DNA of 64,000 nucleotides from contig NZ_JAKWBK010000002.1 in the NCBI RefSeq assembly GCF_022512515.1, forward strand, positions 248,001-312,000, given 5' to 3'. Every line of letters starts with the position of its first letter. Positions within the stretch are counted from its first letter, which is position 1. The notes beneath the pieces are model-generated. The model made no database searches. It was not told where the DNA came from and saw only the letters and a list, made by a program, of their open reading frames with translations. This DNA comes from Paraniabella hibiscisoli (GTDB lineage: Bacteria; Bacteroidota; Bacteroidia; Chitinophagales; Chitinophagaceae). Shown in pieces: positions 11,735-20,593 of this stretch. Position numbers and translations under genes: made by a program.

Positions 11735-12337
11735 ATGGATCAGCAATCGATTTTAGAAGCCGTAAGAGCATTTGTTTGCCGCGAATTTTCGGGTGAAGGA
11801 ACGGGACACGATTTTTTCCACCTGGAAAGAGTAGTGAAAACAGCAGTAAGGATCGCAAACCGGGAACATGCAGACCTGTTTTTAACGGAGCTGGCCGCCT
11901 GGTTACACGATGTGGGAGATCACAAACTCAACAATGGGGTTGACAAATCAGCAGAACAAATTACCGCCATTTTAAAGGAATTGAACGTTCCCGTAGATAT
12001 AATAAGCAATGTAATCACTATTGTTTCGCAGGTTTCCTTCAGTAAAGGAAAAACGGCTGAAAGTATAGAAGCTAAAATTGTACAGGATGCAGACCGCCTG
12101 GATGCCATCGGTGCCATTGGACTGGCCAGGGTTTTTGCCTTTGGAGGCAGCAAGCAACGAGAGATATACAATCCTAAACATCCAGACCAGACTACCATTC
12201 AGCATTTTTATGATAAACTCCTGAAGCTAAAAGACCTCATGCATACAGAGACCGCCAGGCAGATTGCATTGGAGCGGCATGTTTACCTGGAGTCATTCTT
12301 AAAACGCTTTTATGATGAATGGAATGGTGAAGCCTGA
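11735..12337 (+). CDS. HD domain metal-dependent phosphohydrolase
   Basis: Cytoplasmic hydrolase of 200 residues of the HD superfamily (YedJ-like). Metal ligands are visible as GHDFFHLERV, the HD pair in AAWLHDVGDHK and the distal Asp in QDADRLDAIG, in normal spacing. The family acts on phosphomonoesters or nucleotides; the natural substrate is not predictable. It stands alone, following the sulfatase by 60 bases with a TATCTTTA near-match to the -7 box just upstream. Confidence 0.85.
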   Translation: MDQQSILEAVRAFVCREFSGEGTGHDFFHLERVVKTAVRIANREHADLFLTELAAWLHDVGDHKLNNGVDKSAEQITAILKELNVPVDIISNVITIVSQVSFSKGKTAESIEAKIVQDADRLDAIGAIGLARVFAFGGSKQREIYNPKHPDQTTIQHFYDKLLKLKDLMHTETARQIALERHVYLESFLKRFYDEWNGEA

Positions 12338-12539
12338 GGTCCGCTTTTTTCCTCTTCTATAAATTTAAAATTACCTGCAACCAAAAACATCACCGGATAA
12401 ATTTGAAGCTTATAAAACATGTAAACCTCGCAAACCAAGACGAAATAGTTTTTACGACATCAAGCGTATTATTGGGCTATCTGAAAGGCTCTCAAATAAT
12501 AAAATGGTTTCTCCTATTTTCGCTTTATGATAGAAAAGC

Positions 12540-12917
12540 ATGAAGTATATCCCCAAACCGGGAATGACCGTTGTTTATCTGCTGTTACTGGGTCTGGTAT
12601 TGCTGCTGTTTATGGGCAGAAGCAAAATGTCTCTACGTTCTGAAATATTGCTGTCAGTTTATCCTGATTTCTATCAACACGTATCTAACTTTTCTATTTC
12701 CTACATGCTGTTTTCAATCGTTGGCTATATGTGGCTGATCATGGGTGTGAAATTGGGTAAGATAATGATCGCAGGTGTTCTCATAGTGCTTGCTAATTTT
12801 ATATACGAGTTATTCCTTCCCTTTATCAATACCAAAGATATTGTTGATGCCTATTTTGGAATGGGGGTGTTATTCTGGGTTGTTTATTCCTGTACCCGGC
12901 AAGCAAATACGGTCTGA
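12540..12917 (+). CDS. VanZ-like small integral membrane protein
   Basis: 125-residue protein with three or four hydrophobic segments (about residues 10-25, 55-75, 78-95, 105-118). The segment NFIYELFLPFINTKDIVDAYFG resembles the E-x-x-Q/P...D-x-x-D-x-x-x-N/Y-x-x-G pattern of VanZ-like proteins, though the match is loose. Function in this organism is unknown. It stands between the HD hydrolase and a converging histidine phosphatase, with no evident operon partner. Confidence 0.55.
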   Translation: MKYIPKPGMTVVYLLLLGLVLLLFMGRSKMSLRSEILLSVYPDFYQHVSNFSISYMLFSIVGYMWLIMGVKLGKIMIAGVLIVLANFIYELFLPFINTKDIVDAYFGMGVLFWVVYSCTRQANTV

Positions 12918-12930
12918 AAGAAAAGCCAGG

Positions 12931-13449
12931 TCAATAAGCTAAATGAACCAAATCAACCAGTTCCGTTCCTTTTAGAGAAAGAATCCACATATTGTCAAAT
13001 TCAGTTTCCGGAAGATCTTTATATTCTTTTGTTTTAGTAAGCCTGTTTAAGATCAGCGGAACCGTATTGGAATGTCCTACAAATACCAGGGTTTTTCCTC
13101 TGTTACCGCTTACCAGCGATGCGATCGTGTCCATATACATCGGGTTATAATCTGTGATGGGTATGCCACTTTGTGCGCTTAATGCAGCTACCGTCTCCCT
13201 GGTTCTTTTGTAAGGTGTGCTGTATATAGCATCTATCTTGGTTTTCGACAATATTTTTGCCAAAGCCGCGGCCCTGCTTTTTCCAATAACTGATAAAGAA
13301 GGATCTTTTGACCCCTCATCAGCTTTTTCTGCGTGACGGATAATGAATACCCTGGTGATGGAATCTTTTTGAGCGGCAACATCCTTTTGATCAACTACTA
13401 TAACAAGCAGGACAGTAAGCCATCTGGCAATAGTTTTAAATCGGCTCAT
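12931..13449 (-). CDS. Exported histidine phosphatase family protein
   Basis: Phosphatase of the phosphoglycerate-mutase superfamily, about 172 residues. The catalytic RHAEK motif lies shortly after an N-terminal signal peptide (ending DVAAQ), and the second histidine is in FVGHSNTVP; the conserved Arg/Glu follow in TPYKRTRETV. The start MSRFKTIARW is chosen because it gives a compact signal peptide; the longer reading adds 12 residues. Predicted periplasmic. Family members act on phosphohistidine or sugar phosphates; no specific substrate is evident. Confidence 0.85.
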   Translation of the reverse strand: MSRFKTIARWLTVLLVIVVDQKDVAAQKDSITRVFIIRHAEKADEGSKDPSLSVIGKSRAAALAKILSKTKIDAIYSTPYKRTRETVAALSAQSGIPITDYNPMYMDTIASLVSGNRGKTLVFVGHSNTVPLILNRLTKTKEYKDLPETEFDNMWILSLKGTELVDLVHLAY

Positions 13450-13647
13450 AGCATATAAATAAAAGTGATGAGATCTGGTTTTCATAGCCGGGCTTCAAAC
13501 ACCATATTCTTTTTCCGGCTGTTACGAAGATAACTTTTATGGACACAATAATGTGCCGGATTAATAAATGCTAAAATAATCTGATACCGCGCCTCATTAT
13601 GCAAGGTGCTTTACATTATATAGAACCAAAAGAAACCAACTACTGGA

Positions 13648-13734
13648 ATCAATATTATTTACCGGCATAGCGCAACTGATTTTTTCCTTCAGATTTATCC
13701 CATTTAAATATTCCTCAGCATGGGTATAGCCGTC
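13648..13734 (-). pseudogene. Remnant of a pectate-lyase C-terminal module
   Basis: Translation DGYTHAEEYLNGINLKEKI followed by NNID matches the end of the intact pectate lyase at 29381-30934 (DGYTNIEEYLNGTNPQQKI, then NNID). About 30 codons remain; upstream there is no catalytic domain, start codon or signal peptide in any frame. Interpreted as the tail of a deleted PL1 gene. The short length is the main uncertainty. Confidence 0.55.
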
Positions 13735-13857
13735 TTCTGCGGCGTAACAATTGTAAATCCCTGTTACTATCAAGGATAGAGTTAGGTAGCAGATCTGCTT
13801 TTCACCTTTCAAAAGCCGCTGCTCACCGGTAATACAAGGGCTATTCATCCTTTTGCT

Positions 13858-13890
13858 ATTGACAGAAGGCTACCGGCAAGTGTATGTTTG
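13858..13890 (+). promoter_or_regulatory. Promoter of the first PepSY-like gene
   Basis: A -33 TTG at 13859 and a perfect -7 box TATGTTTG at 13883-13890, 21 bases apart. The same promoter with about 40 nearly identical bases stands before the paralogue at 22575. Two direct repeats with core ACCGG (near 13824 and 13872) flank the -33 box and may be activator sites. Confidence 0.7.
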
Positions 13891-13927
13891 TGAAACAAAT
13901 CAACAAATAATACTACAAACACATACA

Positions 13928-14380
13928 ATGAAAAATTTAATTTTATCTGCCGTTGTTCTTCTAACTGTAAGCTTTAGTGCCAATGCTTCAACAGTTGAAC
14001 CTGTTGTTAACTCAAAAGCACAGGAAACCTTTACTACAACATTTAAGGCTGCGGAGAATGTGAAATGGAGCAGTGCAGGTTCTCATTATGAAGCCTATTT
14101 TGAAAGCGATGGCGTTAAAACCCGCGCTACCATCGATGCTAAAGGCAATTTATTGCAAACAATCCGCTACTATAAAGAAGATAATTTACCTGCCAGTGTC
14201 CTTTACAATTTAAAAAATAGCTACAAAGGAAAAACTATACATGGAGTAACCGAAGTAATCAATAAAAACGGAACCAATTACCGTATAGTTTTAAAAGATA
14301 ATAAATATTACAGCCATATCAACGCCAACCAGGCAGGCGATACAGAGTTAGTTGCAAAATACACCAGGGGCGACAAGTAA
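13928..14380 (+). CDS. Exported PepSY-like small protein, copy 1
   Basis: 150-residue protein with a signal peptide (KNLILSAVVLLTVSFSANAS) and a domain of the Bacteroidota PepSY-like / DUF2874 type, seen in ENVKWSSAGSHYEAYFESDG and TRATIDAKGNLLQTIRYY. It is predicted periplasmic; the family's role is not established. About 80% identical over its length to the protein at 22575-23027, and the two share promoter and terminator structure, so the whole transcription unit was duplicated. The ATG at 13928 is used because the upstream in-frame codons overlap the promoter. Confidence 0.75.
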   Translation: MKNLILSAVVLLTVSFSANASTVEPVVNSKAQETFTTTFKAAENVKWSSAGSHYEAYFESDGVKTRATIDAKGNLLQTIRYYKEDNLPASVLYNLKNSYKGKTIHGVTEVINKNGTNYRIVLKDNKYYSHINANQAGDTELVAKYTRGDK

Positions 14381-14406
14381 GCCACTAAAAGGTGATCTAT
14401 ATATAC

Positions 14407-14431
14407 AAAGAGGAGATTTTGTCTCCTCTTT
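14407..14431 (+). terminator. Terminator of PepSY-like copy 1
   Basis: Perfect 10-bp stem AAAGAGGAGA / TCTCCTCTTT with a TTTTG loop, 27 bases after the stop codon. The same stem follows the second copy. Confidence 0.9.
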
Positions 14432-14649
14432 CTTATTTTTCAGCATGTCGTCCGGGCTTTTTCGCTTACAATATTTATCTTCGAACCCAAGTTAAAATCA
14501 GCCTTTTAACTAATATTTTGCCCTTTATTAAACCGGCTTTCTAATGCTTATAGCGTTCTGACAGTCACCCTCAAACCTAAACATGTATGCAAACAACAAA
14601 ACGCGTTGTACTACCTATTCTTCTGTGCGCAATCCTGCGGGGATCTAAA

Positions 14650-16529
14650 ATGCTAAAATCATTGATACTTTTATGGCTACTGATCATGGGTGCTCCAATC
14701 CTATCAAAAGCCCAGGTGACTTTTTCCAGTCCTGGATTGCCCCCAGGTCTGGAATTTACCGGTGGTGGTCTTGGATCAGTTCAGGTAGCTGATCTAAACG
14801 GTGACGGCTATTCCGATATCATTTACAACACTTCAATCGGAGGAGGTATTACTTATCTACAAAACAACGCAGGAGCATCTTTTAGTACACCCGCCAGTAA
14901 CCCATTTGGAGCTTTTTCAGGAGCCACGCCCGCGGGAGTAGTAATAACTAACGCTATCATAGCAGATTTCGACCGTGATGGCGACAACGACATCTGGATG
15001 CCGGTAGCAGGAGTATCGAACGACTTTTACCTTCGTAATGACGGAAGTATTTTTGTATCGATATCACTACCCTCAGGAATGGAATTTACTGGCGCGGGTG
15101 CAGGTAGCATAAAAGTAGCGGATATTAATCAGGATGGATACCCTGATATTATTTATAACGCAGCGGCAGCTGGCGCCATTACCTATCTACAGAATAACGG
15201 ATGGGCTTCTTTCAGCACTCCTGCAGTAAATCCTTTTTCTGCATTCACCGCCGCTAGTCCTGCGGGAACACTGTTCAATCAAAGCTGCGACATAGCAGAT
15301 TATGACGGAGATGGCGATCTGGATGTATGGGTTCGTTTATCTGGCGCAGGAAATGATGTGTATTTACGCAATGATGCAGGCACTTATGTTTCAGGATCAG
15401 TCCTCTCGGGCCAGGAGTTCAGCTTGGCCGGTACGGCGCTGTAGAAGTTGCTGACATTAATGGAGACGGGCTGGTTGATATCCTGTTTTTTGCTTCTGCA
15501 GGCGGCCCTGTAACCTACTTGCAAAATAATCTGGGTTCCTTTTCAACACCCGCTTCAGACCCTTTTCTAGCTTATTCTGGAGGTACTCCGTCGGGTACCG
15601 TTGCCGGTACTGCTATGAATGTAGCAGACTTCGATGGGGATGGCGACCTGGATATCTGGGGGCGTAACACAGGCACTTCTGCTGACTTTTACTCGGTAAA
15701 CAGCGGCACTCCTCCGCGGCTTATCTCCAGTACACCGGTACGCAATGCTACCAATGTAATCAGAAGCACCAACATTGCATTGGTATTTTCGAAGCCAGTT
15801 TATGCAGGCACCGGGTCCTTTCAGATCAGGCGGATTTCGGACAATTCTATCCTTGAAACTATAGCAGCTAATGGAGCTGCCGTCTCAGGGTCTGGCACAA
15901 CAACCATTGTGATAAACCCACTATCTACCTTATTAAGTACTACCACTTATTACCTGACGTTTAACCGAACAGCACTTGCAGATGCACAAGGAATCATCGC
16001 TGGTAGCCTAAGTACAAACGCACGTACACCTGCGTCCTCTCCTGATTTTCTAAGCTTCACCACATCAGCGGTACTGCCCGTAACCTTTGGCAATCTTGCA
16101 GCTGTATTGAGGAATGGAGAATTGCTTGTTGATTGGAGCACGCTGACGGAATCTTCTAACGATCATTTTGAAATAGAAGCTTCTCCTAATGGTCAATCAT
16201 TTACTGTTATTGGGAAAACAAGCAGCAAAGCGGTCGGAGGTAATTCTTCTACAACCATCAGCTACAATTTTACCAGGGCTGTACCGGGCGGTCTCCTTGC
16301 TGCCGGCATATTTTTAGCAGCGTTGGCCGGGTTTAAGTTAAGGTCGAGACGCAAAAACCTTGTTTCTGTTATAATGATAGCTTTGGCTGCCATAGTTATA
16401 TTCTCAGCCTGCAATAAGCAAAGCAAGGACCTGGTGAATAGCGACAACAAAATCTACATCCGTGTGGCACAGGTAGATAAAGATGGTACGAAAAGCTATA
16501 GTAAGGTGGTGACTGCGCAAAGCGAGTAA
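14650..16529 (+). CDS. Secreted VCBS/FG-GAP protein with split C-terminal FN3-like membrane module (A)
   Basis: Signal peptide (ending ILSKAQ) followed by three VCBS/FG-GAP repeats, each with a DxNxDGxxD calcium loop and the phrase ITYLQNN plus FSTPA, then an SbsA-like Ig domain (about from PPRLISSTPVRNATNV). The C-terminal module (16074-16529) starts LPVTFGNLAAV and ends YIRVAQVDKDGTKSYSKVV, the two halves of the common Bacteroidota fibronectin-like domain, with 61 residues inserted between them (16272-16454). The insert contains hydrophobic helix 1, a basic loop KLRSRRK, hydrophobic helix 2 and IFSACNKQ. The frame break near 15427 is repaired by one added G. Probably surface- or envelope-located; function unknown. 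Confidence 0.75.
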
Positions 16530-16550
16530 TTCCACTTCCGTAAAGTATTG

Positions 16551-16576
16551 AAGCATTGTCTGAAAAGGCAATGCTT
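16551..16576 (+). terminator. Terminator after protein A
   Basis: Stem AAGCATTG / CAATGCTT with a 10-base loop and a T run, 21 bases after the stop codon. Confidence 0.85.
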
Positions 16577-16705
16577 TTTTTGTTAAACCGGGGCTATACT
16601 TCTATTCCTTCAAAACTCAGTTTCAGATTTTCCGCATTTCGTAAATGATTATTTCCAGCGCTTAATACCTTCGGAAAATTTTTCACGAATCTTTAAATCA
16701 TTTTG

Positions 16706-19059
16706 ATGAAACTATCTGGGTTGGGGTGTCAATGGATTATGCTTTTTGTTTTAATGTTATTGGGTAGCGCCGCTTTAGCACAGTCGGGAACTATAAAAGG
16801 AAGGGTAACTACAAGCGACGACCAGCCGGCGCCTTATGTAACGATTACTGCTGTAGGATCGAGCCGTAATGTGATTACGGATGAGGCTGGCTTTTATACG
16901 CTTACAAAAGTTCCTGCCGGAGACTATGAACTGGAAGCTTCTTTTGTCGGATATGAAACCCTGAAAAAAATATAACAGTTGCAGCGAACCAGACAGTAGT
17001 AGCCGATTTTAAGATCACTATTTCCAATAGTCAGCTTCAGGAAGTGATTGTAACCAATTCTAAAAATAAATTTGTATATAAGTCGAGCGAATATGTGGCA
17101 CGTATGCCGCTGAAAAACCTGGAAAACCCTCAGGTGTACAACGTTGTGGGTCGGGCTTTAATACAGGATCAGTTGATCATAGAACGTACAGATCTGTATA
17201 GGAATATTCCAGGCTCGGTACCCAATTTTTCTGCAGGAGGATCAATGGGGTTGAGTATGAGGGGGTTTTCTACTACAATCGGTATGAGAAACGGTATGGC
17301 CACCAGCGCCATAGTACCTTTAAATCCGGCGATACTGGAAAGAATTGAATCTATTAAAGGTCCGTCGGGCACTTTATTTGGAAGCAATCGCAATGTTACT
17401 TTTGGCGGAGTTTATAATTATGTTACCAAACGCCCTTATGAGGAATTTGGAGGAGAGATCAGCGTTGCAGGTGGCAGTTTTGAATTTGGTCGCGTAACGG
17501 CTGATATTAATACACCTATCAATAAAGAAAAAACAGCTTTATTTCGTATTAATGCTGCGGCACAATCAGAAGGCAGTTTCCAGGACCAGGGTTTTAATAA
17601 AAACTTTACCATTGCACCCACTTTTTCTTACCAGGTTAATGACCGTTTGAAACTGATTCTTGATATGGAAATGACTCGTGGCAACTATACTGTTGTTTCC
17701 TTTGGATTGGGCAACCTGGCCAATATCACTGCCCGGAATTTTAACGACCTGCCGCTGGATTATAAAAAATCCTATATCAACAATAGTATTGATGTAAATA
17801 ACGGGATCAATAATATACAGGCGCAGGTGGAATATAAAATTTCCAATAAATGGAAGTCGCAAACCAATTACCTGTACTCTGTAGGCTATTATAAAAACCT
17901 TTACTGGACTGCTTTGAATATGACCACGGACTCGACCTTTACCCGTGTAGTAAGAAACCAAACGCCTGAAACTTTTGGAAATATAGAAGTACAGCAAAAT
18001 TTTATAGGTGATTTCAAGATCGGATCAATTCGTAACAGACTGGTAGCAGGTATCGATTATAATCATAATTATAATGACCTGTATAGAGCCACTGTTAATT
18101 TTGATGTAGTTAATTTACGTCAGGCTGCAACACGCGGCATAAGCCGCCCGGCTGTTGACTCTATGTCATCGAGGCAGGGATTCTCTACTACCTCAACAGT
18201 AGCAAAAAACGCCAGCATTTACGCTTCTGATGTAGTAAATATTACGGATCATTTGCTGGCGATGCTAAGCCTGAGGGTTGACCGCTATTCCACTAAAGGC
18301 ACATTTAATGTTTTAACCAGTTTGTATACCGGAGCATATGAGCAAACATCTTTGTCGCCTAAGTTTGGATTGGTGTACCAGGTTATTGCCAACAAACTAT
18401 CGGTATTTGGTAATTATATGAACGGGTTTGTAAACCTCGCGCCGGTGACTCAGCCGGACAATACGATCCTGGTGCTGAAACCTCAGTACGGGAACCAGTT
18501 AGAGGGAGGCATTAAATTCGACCTGTTTAATACCAGATTAGCAGGAAGTGTGAGCGTGTATGACATCAGCGTTACCAACTCGATCCGCAAAGAAACAATT
18601 GAAGGCAGAGAATTCAACTTCCAGGATGGCACCCAGCGTAGCCGGGGTGTTGAAGCCGAAGTGATTGCCAATCCTATACTGGGTATGAACATTGTGGCGG
18701 GTTATGGATTTAACGAGAACAGGTACCGAAATGCCCCGGCAGCGCAGCAGGGTAAAAATGTAATCTTTAGCCCTAAAAATATCGGTAATCTTTGGGTAAG
18801 CTATTCGATCCTGGAAAGTAAAGCCAAAGGTTTAGGTTTTGGGGCTGGTGTTAATTATGTGGGAGATTCCTGGTTTGATGCTGCCAATAGTTTTAAAGTT
18901 CCCGGTTATACTTTAATCAGCGGCTCGGTATTTTATGATGTACAACGATACCGGTTTGCGCTAAAAGGCAATAATCTTACTAATGAGCGTTACTGGAATA
19001 ATAACGGAACGCCGCAAAAACCATCCAATTTTATAGCTAGTGTCTCGTTCAAACTCTAA
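16706..19059 (+). CDS. TonB-dependent siderophore receptor
   Basis: Outer-membrane ferric-siderophore receptor of about 785 residues. Signal peptide ending AALAQ, a CarboxypepD_reg domain (GTIKGRVTTSDDQPAPYVTI), the TonB-box-like LQEVIVTNS, a plug domain with IPGSVPNFSAGG, MRGFSTT and IESIKGPSGTLFG, and a 22-strand-type barrel ending SNFIASVSFKL. One A is missing in the A run near 16970; with it the first 90 residues join the rest. The start ATG at 16706 is preferred to the TTG one codon earlier. It overlaps the PepSY gene by 20 bases, a typical iron-uptake pair, so Fur-type control is likely although no Fur box was recognised. Confidence 0.9.
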
Positions 19060-20224
19060 AGGAAAGTTTAAGAAAATCATTCAATGGTTTCATCTCTGGC
19101 TCGGGTTGATATCCGGGCTGGTGTTTTTCGTTATGGGTTTAACCGGTGCTATTTATGCCTATCAGCCTGAGTTATCCAAATTAATACAACCCTACCTTAG
19201 TGTAAAGGAAGAATCCCGTGCTTATCTGCCCATCTCTCAATTAAGTGAGATCGCTGCAAAGCAATTGCCCGGTAAAAAACCCACCAGGATCATTTACTAT
19301 GCAAAAGATCGTGCAGTAACCGTACATTTTATTAAGCGGGGCGATCAGCCTTATTATTGGGCCGTATACCTGAATCCGTACAGTGGCGAGGTTTTAAAAA
19401 CCAGCAATACGGAGACAGAGTTTTTCCGCTTTATATTGCGCGGACACATGTATTTATGGCTGCCCCAAAAAATCGGGCATGTGGTGGTGGCTACCTGCAT
19501 GATCATTTTTACGGTCATTGTCATCTCCGGGCTTGTTCTTTGGTGGCCACGGAACAAAAATGCGCGAAAGAGCAGTTATACCATCAAATTAGGTACTTCT
19601 CCTAAAAGACTCAATTACGACCTGCATAAAGTACTGGGGTTTTATGCCAGCTGGGTACTCGTATTTATTATCGCAACAGGTATGGCATGGAGTTTTGAAA
19701 GCGTAATGAAAGCGGAGTACTGGTTATTCAGCGGAGGGAAAGAACGCCCCACTCCACCAAAATTCATTTCAGAGAACCAGGGTGATAGTACCTCGCGACC
19801 CGCATTAGACCAGATACTCTATACCGCTACACAAAGCTACCCAGGTATTGAGCACTACCAGGTAAGATTACCAGATTCTGACACGGCCTCTGTTCAGGTG
19901 ATTATGTACCTGAAAGAAGGCAGGTTCGCACCGGCAGATAATCTATATTTCAATCAATACACAGCGGAACGTTTTACTGCTTCGAACTGGGGATTGTATA
20001 AGGATGCTAATGCCGGGGAAAAAGCCAACCGGATGACATATGATATACATACGGGCGGCATTGCAGGACTAGCAGGTCGTACACTTGTTTTTTTTACCGG
20101 TCTAATAGCTGCCTCGCTACCCATAACCGGGTTTTATATCTGGTGGGGTAAAAAGAAGAAGAAAAGAAAGCCAGCCAGAAAAATAAATATCCTCAAAAAG
20201 AAGCAGGAAGAATGTATGGTTTAG
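19040..20224 (+). CDS. PepSY-associated TM helix protein (siderophore reductase-like)
   Basis: Inner-membrane protein of 394 residues with four hydrophobic helices: near the N-terminus (GLISGLVFFVMGLTGAIYAY), around residues 150-175, 205-225 and near the C-terminus (AASLPITGFYIWWGKKK), and periplasmic PepSY-type segments between them. The GTG start overlaps the end of the receptor gene, implying translational coupling. Proteins of this family next to siderophore receptors are thought to reduce or release iron in the periplasm (family knowledge; not shown here). The Lys-rich C-terminal tail is cytoplasmic. Confidence 0.88.
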   Translation: MSRSNSKGKFKKIIQWFHLWLGLISGLVFFVMGLTGAIYAYQPELSKLIQPYLSVKEESRAYLPISQLSEIAAKQLPGKKPTRIIYYAKDRAVTVHFIKRGDQPYYWAVYLNPYSGEVLKTSNTETEFFRFILRGHMYLWLPQKIGHVVVATCMIIFTVIVISGLVLWWPRNKNARKSSYTIKLGTSPKRLNYDLHKVLGFYASWVLVFIIATGMAWSFESVMKAEYWLFSGGKERPTPPKFISENQGDSTSRPALDQILYTATQSYPGIEHYQVRLPDSDTASVQVIMYLKEGRFAPADNLYFNQYTAERFTASNWGLYKDANAGEKANRMTYDIHTGGIAGLAGRTLVFFTGLIAASLPITGFYIWWGKKKKKRKPARKINILKKKQEECMV

Positions 20225-20417
20225 TCTCTTGAACACTATGCATTGTGTGTAGTTTGTTTTTTTACGAAGTAAGACTACTGTATTCCTCTATCACTGCTAT
20301 TCCCCTTTTGAACAACCAAAGGTTAAAAGCTCGTTAAAGAAAACAGCAACAACAACTTTTTATTTTAGTCAGCGTTATTCATTATATAGTCGCAGCATAA
20401 AATTATTATAATAAAGA

Positions 20418-20476
20418 TTTTCTCATAAGCAGTTAGTTTTGGTTTAAGCCCCACGTATCCACGCGGGGCTTTGTTT
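20418..20476 (+). ncRNA. Candidate small RNA, copy 1 (conserved 30-base block plus terminator)
   Basis: Bases 20418-20447 are identical to 40611-40640. Directly after lies a terminator hairpin (GCCCC / GGGGC with inner CGT / ACG) and a T-rich tail. At both loci the block and hairpin keep the same spacing while hairpin sequences differ. It lies on the plus strand between the plus PepSY gene and the converging FG-GAP gene, so it is either a free RNA or a processed 3' end. The promoter is unclear here (TATTTTAG near 20360 is a weak match). Confidence 0.5.
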
Positions 20477-20593
20477 TTTGTACTCGTTGGATCAGTATGA
20501 AAGTATTTAGGTCGTACACAATTATCCGTCCATCATGAGTTAACAAAAAAATGTCACCACTTATAGGTGACGCGATACTTTAAATGCCCTCCT

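Noticed and set aside
17566..17997. Minus-strand open frame of 143 codons
   Set aside because: Antisense shadow within the siderophore receptor barrel.
20418..20476. Riboswitch leader
   Set aside because: No plus-strand gene follows; the next gene converges, so an RNA leader role is excluded.
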